64,000 bases of DNA from Siphonodentalium dalli (Eukaryota; Mollusca; Scaphopoda; Gadilida; Siphonodentaliidae): NCBI GenBank assembly GCA_032622095.1, contig CP136061.1:217464373-217528372 (forward strand). Direction: 5' to 3'. Below, one piece after another: positions 24,073 through 35,800 of the stretch. Both the position numbers and the translations under genes were made by a program. Each line of letters begins with the position of its first letter. Positions within the stretch are counted from its first letter, which is position 1. The notes under the pieces were generated by a model that saw nothing but the letters and a program-made list of their open reading frames with translations, ran no database searches and had not been told where the DNA came from.

Positions 24073-24144
24073 CACGTTCACTGCCGACTATGAGTTATCT
24101 TGTAGTTTTTGTATGTGATTGAATGGGCATCGGTAGTGAACATG
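24073..24144. mobile_element. 72-bp TTAA-flanked palindromic element
   Basis: TTAA lies at 24069-24072 and 24145-24148, with ends CACGTTCACTGCCGA / TCGGTAGTGAACATG. Immediately to its left (about 23990-24068) is a family-2 MITE remnant ending cagtattgaaaggg. Confidence 0.65.
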
Positions 24145-24894
24145 TTAAAGTATAATTTGCTATCTTCCAGTGCCCTCTGGTTTTTTCAATGAGTTTCGAA
24201 AGAGTTATAGCACTTTTTTTCTTAGAAACTTTTGTTTTATTGGTTTACTGATTGATGACTCAAGCTTTAGTTTATCTTTCTGAAATGCAATTTGAAGCAA
24301 GCCAGCAGGAGGAGATGGTTCTAAAGTGTTTAAAGACTTTTGTTTCAAAATCCTCTTCCTCCCTTTAATTCTCTACTTACATGTTTTTTTAAAATATTGA
24401 ACTATCATAATATTAATATATATTTGGAATGAAATAGATATTAGATATATAAAGTAAATTTATATAATTTATCCTCATCTACTTTAAAATTTCATTGCTG
24501 GTGACTATCCTTATGATTTTGTTTTTTTTTAGAAATTTTGACCAAATTTAAAAATCAAAATATTAGATCATTCAGATAATCGAATAAAAAAAGTTAAACA
24601 AAAGCATAAGAATAACAAACGGCAAAGAACAAGAACAAAAACGCTCTCAAAATAACTCATTAATTTTGAGATTGATTTATATGAGAAAATTAACACTGAA
24701 GGCTGAGATGCTGCATAACTGATATTAATAATATTTATCACATAATTTGGCCATAAAAGCAGTTTCATAATTATCGGTAATAGACAGCGCGTGCGATGAC
24801 GTCACTGCGTTCTTCAAATAACTTGCGATCGCTGTAGTTTATGATTGTTGTTTTCGATGAATATTGCGCGTTGCTTCGGGTTTATTTGATCATG

Positions 24895-25055
24895 TGATAA
24901 AAGGTATCTCACACTCGTCCTATTTTATACGTAATTTATCAACCTCGTCCTCTAAATTCTATTTGAGCCTCGGTAAACCTCGGCTCAAATCGAATTTAGT
25001 GAACTCGGTTGATAAATTCCGTATAAACTAGAAACTCATGTGAGATCCTCTATTT
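24895..25055. repeat. Foldback repeat, 160 bp
   Basis: The left arm (gtatctcacactcgtcctattttatacg...) is inverted at the right (cgtataaactagaaactcatgtgag), with the centre at gcctcggtaaacctcggc. Confidence 0.65.
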
Positions 25056-25064
25056 AATATTTAA

Positions 25065-25985
25065 GGGGTTTCCACACCTGAGCCATGTCAGGAGGTGGAA
25101 AGTTTAGATAGACATACACAGAAAACTACCTAATTGTTAAGCTAGTGCACCACCTGAAGTAATCTGTGCTATCTGAAGACCACATCAAGCATAGTATATA
25201 ACAATAAAAATGTCAAAAATATGACATTAACCCTTTACCCAACAAACCGGCCAAAACCGGCCAAATAAAGCTTCAACAGCCTAAAATATCTTCGGTCTGT
25301 CTCAATAGAACCATACAAATATGGATATCATTGGAACCGGCTCCTTGACCACATTGTGATAGTTACAGTTATGCCCTGTGCCAATGCATTCTCTTATATA
25401 TGCGAGTCGACCATAGGTCGCCTCGCATATATAAGAGAATGCATTGGCCTAAAAAAAATCTTTTTTTACCATTTTTTCTTACATTCTTTAACAATTTTAT
25501 AATTTTTAATGTGTTAAGCCAATGCATTCTCTTATATATGCGAGGCGACCTATGGTCGACTCGCATATATAAGAGAATGCATTGGCACAGGGCCCTTCTG
25601 TTGGGTAAAGGGTTAATCACATTTATAGAAGGGAAATTTTGGGAAGAACGTTCTCAGCAAGTATACAAAATTATTGGAAATGAATAACTGCCATAAAAGG
25701 TACATGATCTGAACAAACTAACATTCTTATAACACTCTTGAAGCAGTGTTTCTCTCTATTAAATACTCATTTGAGCCTTTCACTAGCTCAGATCATGTAC
25801 TTTTTATGGCAGTTTTTCATTTCCAATAATTTGTTATACTTGCTGAGAATGCTCTTCCCAAAATTTCCCTTCTAAAAATATGATTAAAGTCATCTTTTTG
25901 AAATTTTTATTGTTATATATAATATGTTTTGTGTGGTCTTCAGATAGCATAGAATCCTTCAGGTGTGGAAACCCTTAATAGGTCT
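25065..25985. repeat. Large inverted repeat interrupted by a MITE
   Basis: The left arm (about 25065-25226, resuming 25617-25720) is inverted at about 25780-25985. Shared text includes 'gctatctgaagaccaca', 'agaagggaaattttggga' and 'ttggaaatga'. Only the left arm contains the MITE at 25231-25612, so the right arm shows the pre-insertion sequence. Confidence 0.75.
25231..25612 (-). mobile_element. TTAA-flanked piggyBac-type MITE, copy 2
   Basis: TTAA lies at 25227-25230 and 25613-25616; the termini are CCCTTTACCCAACA / TGTTGGGTAAAGGG. Two palindromes of about 67 bp, separated by an AT-rich spacer of about 75 bp. Reverse orientation to copies 1, 3, 5 and 6. Confidence 0.88.
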
Positions 25986-26026
25986 AAAATAAGCATTGAT
26001 TTCTCTACTGTTTTGACATGGTGTTA

Positions 26027-26225
26027 CAGTAATGCCCTAAGTAATCGACTCCTTAACCACAGCAGAATTATGGGTAACTTTTCAGTATTTAGTCGGAAAT
26101 ATGGCTTGTTGCCATTCATCAGAGAGCTTTCCGATGAATCGCAACAAGCCATATTTCCGACTAAATCCTGAAAAGTTACCCATAATTCTGCTGTGGTTAT
26201 TAGTCGATTACTTAAGGCATTACTG
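26027..26225. mobile_element. pogo/mariner-like foldback MITE, copy C
   Basis: TA at 26025-26026 and 26226-26227; ends CAGTAATGCCC / GGCATTACTG. Same hairpin as copies A and B with a shorter loop. Confidence 0.8.
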
Positions 26226-26743
26226 TATTTTGCAACCACGCTGTAGTAAACTATTGTCAATTGATAAAGAAAGGATGCCATAACGGCAGGCTTTCATCAT
26301 TGTTTTGGTATAAAGTAAGGACATTTGTCTGATGATAAAATTGTTATCCAAACAAACATGTACACAGGCGAGCAACTGCTGATGAACTGTGAGTGAACAT
26401 AATGGTTTTGTTGAGATATGGTGATATTCAGAGAGGTTATTGCTAACTACAGGCTTGAAGTTATTATACCCAAAAGTTTGCCTTTTTTTGAAAAAAATAC
26501 CTGGCCAGTGACTAACCGTAGTGTGAACCCTACCAGAGAATAAATATCTGTAATAGTTCTAAAACATAGTACCTGTTGTGAAAAAATTCACTTTTTGTGG
26601 TTAACTTTTCCTTACTTCGCTCATTCTGTACAAAATCTCTCTCAAAAAGTATTTGCATCCTTGAAATTATTCAATATCATTGACATTTTCATTACTTAAA
26701 AATGTAATACTATTAGTGTTGTGACATTTCTTTTTATCACCAG

Positions 26744-26845
26744 ACTGAAAAAGCAACAGAGGCATCAAATCATACAGATAGAACACTTGACTCAGGCATC
26801 TCCGTACCATATGTCATTGAGAACAACATTGCTCTCTGTGATTTG
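26744..26845 (+). CDS. FANCG: FANCG-like exon a
   Basis: Acceptor caccag, donor GATTTG|gtgagt, 34 codons in phase 0. Encodes TEKATEASNHTDRTLDSGIS followed by VPYVIENNIALCDL. Little similarity is visible here; the exon is placed by its splice sites and by its phase fit to the next one. The start codon must lie upstream. Confidence 0.65.
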
Positions 26846-29800
26846 GTGAGTCTCTATGTAACATCTGCAATTAAGTCGATAGATGTCCAGGGATTATCCT
26901 TGATAGATGTCCAGGGATTATCATTGATAGGTGTCCATGGATTATCCTTTATAGATGTCCATGGATTATTCTTGATAGATGTCCTGGTGCCAAATGCAGG
27001 ACCCTTTCTCTATAAAAAAAAAATGAAGCCCAGTTTCTTAATTTCAAGTTCGAACATGCCAAATTTACTTCTTCAAACTTCTTTTTAGTTTAGTTTCTCT
27101 ATATTCCCAAATTGGCACAGGACACATTGCATAATAGAGATGCACATAGAGTGCACATCACAACATTCACCATCTGGGAACTTAAATCTAGTCTATGTTT
27201 CCCATAGCAGATGAGGGCATGAAGAATTAGGTTCCCAGAGGATGACTTTGGTGATGCTAGCCCTCTGTGTGATAGCGTTACTAAAATAATCCTCTGGGGA
27301 CCTCATTCTGCAAATGTCCAGCACCATATTGTCAGGCCTGTTTACTATAGTCCACGTTTCCTTTGACATAAACCAGCTTGTGATATCTAGGGATAGATAC
27401 TGCTTTAATACGTTATGTCAAAACATCCTTCCAATACCTTTCTATAGTGGGTATAAGTGCCAATTCGCAAACAAATTTCCTCCATGCAACCCTGAAGATA
27501 TCCCTCTTGTTACGTTTTTTTTTTCAGAACTGAAAGAGAATGAATTCAACACAAAGGTTCAATGTTATGGACACAAATCTCTTTCTGTGTGCACAAAGCC
27601 TAATAAATATTTTAAATTCTTCAGGATTTGATTTATTTTTGGTATAACATTCAATTAATGTGAAATTACAAATGTACATGTATTTGAATTTGCTGTGATG
27701 TTATGATTTTTTTTACGAACAAATATATATTTGGCATTGAGAAGAAGGTAGCATATGCTTTTGTATACTTTGTAATTTGTCTGTATGCTTTATTTTGATG
27801 TTCGTCTATTTTGCAGCACATTGCCCTCAATGATTTGCCAGACAGAGAAAATTTCAATGATTTCTGTGATAAGCTGAAGAACATACAGCTGAAATATAAA
27901 AGTAAGTCTGTTTCTTCTTGCCAAGAGTTTGGTTGGTTATACAGTAAAACATGTCTAAACTGAACATCCATCGGACCGGCACTTCTGTTCAGTTTAGAGA
28001 GGTGTTCAGTTTTATAGAAATTTGCAATATTAGAATATATCGCTGCCGTTACAAAAAGTTATCAAGACACAACACAGATTGTTGATTGATGTGACTTTAT
28101 TGAATAAACTATGAAAATCAAATATAAATAGAGGATATGAAATGAGTGTTACTCCCATATGAAATTTATGAAATGAGTCTTAGAATTTTGGCAACACAAA
28201 ACGGAAAATTCAAGAAGAGTTTCATAAATTTCATATGAGAGCAACATGAGTTTCATATTCTATTTATCATACGACTCAATTTGAATTGATTTTCTTGCGA
28301 AATACTGCAGAAATTTGTTAAACTAAAAGAATTCAGCTCGTGCCTGAGACGCATCACAATGTTAGGAAGCGTATGCATATATCCACACATAAAACATAGT
28401 TCCGTGGTTCAAGACTAGTTACTGTTTCCCAAAACATGTTATTGGAATTTCATATACCACATATTTGTTTAGATAATATTTAAATATCTGCTATAAGACC
28501 CAAATTTCCAATCGCTAAATTCTCCCAACATGCGTCCTGCAAGTTTGTTGACTTTCAAGTAGAATCCCCAGATATTTTCAACGTGCCAGGACTGTTATTG
28601 AGGATGAATGTTGAAACAAAACAGATATGTTTTAATTCGATACTACGGTACCACAACATGGATTTATATTTCATTCTGAATCAGATTGTAAATATGTAAT
28701 TAGGTGTCTGAACGTTGATTTTAGAAGGCTATTAGTGTTATCTTCTTTGCCAATGCCATTCATGAATGCGAACATCAAATTTTCTGCCTTGTCGAATGTT
28801 TTCATTGAACACAATACAAATTATTGAAAATTTACGTAAGCGATTAAATTATTCTTTTCGCTTCTCACATATTGATAATATAATTGTTCGTTTGTCACAT
28901 TATGAATGTTGGGAACAGCGTAGACTTGGTCATTGAGAGATTTGTTCCCATGGTTGCTTCATCAACAAGTAAGTGCCCGCATATTTTTAAATAGTTCTAT
29001 TTACCGAGCATTTATTTGACATAAGAACTTTTAGGTGATAGCCAATTGCAAAGTCATTTTGAAAAATTGGCCAATCAAAAAAACTGAAGGTGTTATTAGT
29101 TACTAACTAATAAATGTGTTGAATTAACCCTTTACCCAACAGAAGGGCCCTGTGCCAATGCATTCTCTTATATATGCGAGTCGACCATAGGTCGCCTCGC
29201 ATATATAAGAGAATGCATTGGCTTAACACATTAATAATTATAAAATTGTTAAAGAAAGTAAGAAAAATGGTAAAAAAAGATTTTTTTTAGGCCAATGCAT
29301 TCTCTTATATATGCGAGGCGACCTATGGTCGACTCGCATATATAAGAGAATGCATTGGCACAGGGCATAACTGTAACTATCACAATGTGATCAAGGAGCC
29401 GGTTCCAATGATATCCATATTTGTATGGTTCTATTGAGACAGACCAAGATATGTTGAAGCTTTATTTGGCCGGTTTTGGCCGGTTTTGGCCGGTTTGTTG
29501 GGTAAAGGGTTAAGAAATACCTGAAGCTCAAATAAAAGGGACAAGTCATATGATAAAGATAAATATCAGATCAAATATAATATAACCGTGGAGTTGCTTT
29601 AATATGTCGCTCTTGATTGATTTGCTGATACCATATTACTTTCTGCTGAGTGCTTTGTAGGTCATCTTAGGTGTCGACTGAATACCTTTAATATGTTTTC
29701 TTTCTGATCTAGATTCAACTCTGTGCTCTGTCGTTTTCATGGTGGCTCATTCATTATGGCATCATGATTCAAACTGTTCTGGTGACTATACAGTGCCATC

Positions 29801-32800
29801 GTGTACTTATGGCCAATATATGTTTGGACAATGGTTGTCCAACTCAGCACAATAACTGATGAAGAGAATTAAGTCTGCACAAAGGTTCAATGTTATGGGA
29901 AAGAATCTCTTTCTGTACATGTATGCACTATTAACGGGTATTTTAAATTCTTCACAGCATTTGTTTCATTTCTGGTACAAATTTTGATGAGTGTGAAACT
30001 ACAAATGTACATGTATTTTAATTGTACTCATATTATATTACCCACCCCTACCCCACATTTCCAAGAAGGCGAATTTATAAAAACAAATTAGGCCCCACAT
30101 AAGATTATAATTGTTTGAGTAGATTTTTCAATGACTATTCCATCATTATCAGCCCTGTTAATTATCAAAAAATTTCCTAGGCTAAAAAATTGCCAATGCC
30201 AGAATTATTATTCCCCCGACCCTCCGAAGGAGGATTCGGTGGTATATAGTGGAGACATCCGTCCATCCTTCCCTCTGTCTAGCCGTCCATCCTTCTGTCC
30301 ATCCAGCTGTCCTTCCATCCGTCCATAAACATTTCACAACACAACTCAAGTATCGATAGTCCAATTTGGATGTCCTTTGGTATGCCATCAGACCAGCATT
30401 GTGGAAAGGATCTCCACATGTGCAGTTTTGTCCGCGCTTTTTTCCAGAGTTATGGTCCTTTGCTGGACTAATTTCAGCTTGTAACTCGGGTGCTATTTAT
30501 CTGATTTCGTTGTCCTAGCACAGGTTGATAGCACAGGTTGGTGGAAAGGATACCCACATACTACAGTTTCCGTCCATTAATTTTTACAAGAGTTATGGCC
30601 CTTGTTTGACTTGGAAATTTGTGAATGAGGATTTTGGCATATATAGTCGAGACATTCGTTTGTCCGTTCGTCCTTCATAGTGCAGGTTTTGGCCACACTT
30701 TTTTCCCCGAGTTATGGACCTTTGCCAGAGATATGATCCACTGTTTGTTTTGTCTGCACTTTTTTCCCAGAGTTGTGGCCCTTTGCCAGAGTTATGATCC
30801 GGGGTTAAACTGAGAGAAATGCCTCACTATTACTTCATTTTCTCTCTAAATATAGCCAATATTGAGTGTTCAGTCAGGGAAATTGGACCACACTTGGCAT
30901 TGCCCTTGTTACACATATATCTTCAGTTTACAATTGGAACGTGGTCAATTATCATGATTTTGGTTGGGTCTGTCTTAAAATGATTGATTATCAAGATAGT
31001 CCTTGTTATATCAGTAGTCTCTGGCATTTATAATCAAGATAGTCCTTGTTATATCAGTAGTCTTTGGCATTTATAATCAAGATAGTCCTTGTTATATCAG
31101 TAGTCTTTGCATTTATAATCAAGATAGTCCTTGTTATATCAGTAGTCTTTGGCATTTATAATCGAGATAGTCCTTGTTATATCAGTAGTCTTTGGAATTT
31201 ATAATCAAGATAGTTCTTTTTATATCAGTAGTCTTTGGCATTTATAATCAAGATAGTCCTTGTTATATCAGTAGTCTTGGGCATTTATAATCAAGATAGT
31301 CCTTGTTATATCAGTAGTCTTTGGCATTCAACAATGAATATTTGCTGTTTGCAGATTTCCACAATGCGACACTATGACAATGTCTGCAGAAATTTATTTC
31401 AATTTTGCACAAAACATTGGCAGTTTGCTAAATTTGCCTTGGCTAAAAATAGCTGATGAAATTTCTATTTGCATTTGGCTCAGCCTATATCCAACGCTAA
31501 TTAACAGAGTTACATTATGGAGTCAATTTGAAGTTTGAAACATTTATGACTAAAAAATTTATGTTTTGTTTGAATAAATGAAGTTTTTCAAACTCATATT
31601 AAAGATTTAATTTCTGATATAGAAGGCTTTTTGTTGCAGGTCTGCCACACGACATAAGAAATTTGCCGATTGAGTTGTTGCTCCTTCATAACAGTTTGTA
31701 TCTAAAACTGATTCTCATTAAGAAATTCAGTGATGGCTGTTGCCTGTATTCAGTTTATAAGGACATATCTCAAGCATTCTTCAGAGGTAATTATATAATA
31801 CCACCTGTTGGTAAAAGTTATAAATATGTTGATTAGGCCACAGCAGGGGAAACAAATCTCTTGATGGAGGATGGACAAAAATATTTATATTAAAAAAACC
31901 CATGTAGGGCTTGACATTCCGATTCGATATTATTCCACCGATGAATGAAATCTCATACTTCACTTGAAATAATATTTTACAAATAAAAATGAATAAAACC
32001 ATCATATTAATAGCTCAATTATTGTGATATTCCCATGCTATTATGACTGATAGAACAGTTTGTTGAGAAGTTTTGCACAAACTGAATACAATTTTTTACA
32101 TGCCCGTTTGAAAAAACTGTCATATTATGTAAATGGGTCCGTCCGTAATTATGTAAATGGGTCCGTCTGTAAATGGGTCCATCCATCCGTCCGCTTTTGG
32201 TTTACGGATGATAACTTTAGATTTAATTGAGTGAACTGAACCAAATTTCGTATGTTAGTTTACCACACCAAAATACAGATCAAGTTCGAATATGGGTTTC
32301 GTCTGCATGATTTTGACTGAGTTATGTCCCTTTTTCGACTTAGATTTTACCTGATTTGCGGTTTCCGGATGATAACTTTAGATTAAATCAAGTGAACTGA
32401 ACCAAATTTGGTATACAGATCAAGTTCAAATATGGGTTCTGTCTACATGCCCCACTCTACTCCAGAAACGGGTGTATTATGCCATGCCCCAACGGTGTGC
32501 TCTTGTTATTTATTTATTTCTATTGCATTTTTGCGATAAAAGTTGTTGGCGGGTTCATAACCAATCAACTACATTAGTGTCACCTTATATTATAGTATCT
32601 ATCCTTGGAATGTGTGTGTTATAAGCCAATTTATTTCACACTCATTGGCATGAAATGTATAAAATAGCCTCATATGTTAGCCTCTGTTATGTGACCAATG
32701 AACATCCAGCCGAAAACAACCTAACCAATCCAAAGTGCCCTCATCAAAGTGAATTTAAACCAAACCAAAGACCACTACTATATTTGCTGCCTCTGAAGAA

Positions 32801-35800
32801 CTTTACCTTGTAGTGTGTGTATATGGCCTCCATTTGCTCAGGAGCAGGGTCAACCCAGGTCAAGTTTTTTTTCAGATTTCTATTAAATCCTATGTTGGGT
32901 TTAACCACTTAGTCCTCAGTTATTTATCATGGTCTTGAAGAAACTAATATAGAACATATCATTTCTGAGCAACTTGTCTATCAAATTATGAAGTGTATAA
33001 TTGATATTCAGTTACCAAAATAATGATGCTATAAAATTAGCTCTTGCCTGCAATAAACAGTAATCCTGTATATAAATTTTCAAAATGGAATTGTATTATT
33101 TGAATATTCTGGTATATTATCATTATAAAAATTACTGTATGTGTGTGTATGCTTTAGTGATCAGCAAGTATTAGCCTAGCAGCAAACAGAAATTTTCTTT
33201 TCTTTTATTTATATTTCTTCCCTCTAGAACTTGATAATTTTTCAATGTAACTGCCAGAATTTATGTGTACTTTGGTCCCTCTTTTCAGTTATTAAGTCAC
33301 TGAAGGGTTCCTTGCCACCCAGAAATGTGATCCATGACGAAGATGACCAGTTATTCCTTGGTCTGACCAAACAATGTATTGAAGAACTAAAACATAGACA
33401 CAACAGAGGTATATATGTGAAATAATTAACCCTATAATACATGTAAATGGTTTCTCCCAGTCAGTTATAAAGGTATACATTGGAATGGTCTATTAATCTG
33501 CAGGGTTTCAGGAAAATATAAGCAGATGACAGATAATAAAAGTTTAGAAGGAGCTGGCAGGAGTCCTATTTGTTAGAGGGAATTGTTCACATAATAAGTT
33601 CAGCCAACAACCTATGGTCGTTTGTTGAACTTATTATCTGATAATTTACTAATGGATAACTACTCATCCATGAGTATTTAGTACAGAAAGTGTTGTAGTA
33701 GTGATATAATTAATTAATGTTATTGGCACATTATTTCTATATGTAAATGTAAGATTAAAGGTGCAGGTGCAGGTGCAAATATGGCAGGTTGACTGCTACC
33801 TTATACAGGAGTTGGGCACAACTTCATAAAATCTCAAACAAACTTACTGCAAATATGTAATATTTCTCCAAATCAGAAGTCCAACCAATACCTAGTGGAA
33901 ATATATATTATGCCCACCACAGAGAAGGTTCAGGACATATAGTGACAGCCTGGCATCGCTATGTCACCCCCAAACAATAAACTGCATAATCCTTATTCAT
34001 TGTGTATTAAATTGTTTGTACTTTTCTTGTGTATATAGTAAATAAAATTATCTTGTCCTGTCCTATAATCGAGGGTTACATACATCCATCTGGACATTTC
34101 ACTTTATAACTCAGATGTAGTTATTGGACTTGGTAGCCCTTATGCTATGATACCCACATGCTACAGTCTTTGGTCATTCTTCGTGGAGTTATGGCCCTTT
34201 TTTAAATTTATTAATTCTATGACTGTACAAACAATTTGCATTGTAACTCCAGTAGCAATTGACATATTTGAATGCTATTTGGACTGATATAAATACTGGA
34301 TTCTTCCATCAGTTATTGACGTATACATTGGAATGGTCTATTGTTCATCTGGTATAGGGTCATGCAAATCAGGGGTTGACAATCAAATAAATCTCAAATG
34401 GAATCAGGGGTGAGATTCGCGAATCGATTCAAATCTCAAACCAAATACATATATCACAGGGGCCTGTTACGCGCTCCGCTGCCCGCCCCCTTTTGCACTG
34501 CCCTTATACGGCGCTTCAATATACGCGCCTGCTTCACGTTAATGGTACTATAATAAGGACCGTATTATAGTACCATTAAAGTGAAGCAGGTGCGTATATA
34601 GAAGCGCTGTATAGGGGCAGTGCAAAAGGGGGCAGGCAGCAGAGCGCATTACTGGCCCCTGTGCATATATGAGCCAAACCTGGGTATCAAAATACCAGTT
34701 TCAGTGAATCTGCAAGTCCGCAAGTAAATTTCAAGAATGCCTCGATGAACATATCTCTGATTAATCAAGATTGTTCGCATTTGTAAAATGTTTTCAATAT
34801 TTTCAATGACTCCCCACATTTGCATGATCTGGTGAGAAATACACTGTATTACTGTTATGCTACATGTAGAGACCAGTCGATGGCGAAACGAAGACTTCGA
34901 CAACCGAATATATAATGTGAGTTTTGTCAATCAAAGTATGTGGAGGACGAACTCCATCTTTTACTTCAGTGCAACGTATATGATAATTTCCAGATGGACT
35001 TTTTTTGTTTTACCAATTTCCATATCAATGGTGTGAACTCTCTTACATATATGGCCAAACATTTATTTGATAACTTTCCATGACAAACTGCTAAATTCCT
35101 GTAAATTAATAACGATGACACGCAATTAATTAATAATTATATTTATTTGTAAATAGAGTGACTTATAGGCCCTATGGGCCGTATGTTGATGCAGATTACT
35201 GGTATGTGTATACGCATTTATATATATAACACAATGTCACTATAATACACAAATATTCAATTCCTTTCAATACTGTACCATGTGTAGTTGGGAGGTATGG
35301 TACAAATCAATGCAGCAAGACAGCTGGACAAAAAATTTAGGCATTATCGTAATAGACCTATAGTTGTTAGATTTGAAATTCAGGATAAGGAATCTTCAAC
35401 CTTATGGTCTTTTTCACCCACAAGAAAGCCAAGAAATGTGAATCGAATATATTCAAATCCTATAATCGAATCTAATCGGCAGTCCGATTCGCAAATAGAA
35501 TCAAATCTTGAAGCTTCGCTGGGTCCTAATCTGAAGGGGCTTTCTGGAAAAATAAGCCGACGGCAACTATTAATACAGGTACAGATGTTTTCCTGTTTGT
35601 TGGAGTGAAATGTCAGATGATAATAAGTTCAACAAACGACTATGGTCCTTTGTTGAACTTATTATCTGAACATTTCCTTGGGGATATCTACTTGTCAATG
35701 AGTACTTAGTATAGAAAGTGTTAATAGACCAGCATACAGCAGGTTTCATGTACACATTTTTGTCAGAGATATTGCTCTTGTATAAGTTCTTGAAACATAG

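Noticed and set aside
25369-25687. ORFs reading CILLYMRVDHRSPRIYKRMHW, also at 5337, 39777, 42313, 57423
   Set aside because: They are translations of the MITE palindrome in either direction, not proteins.
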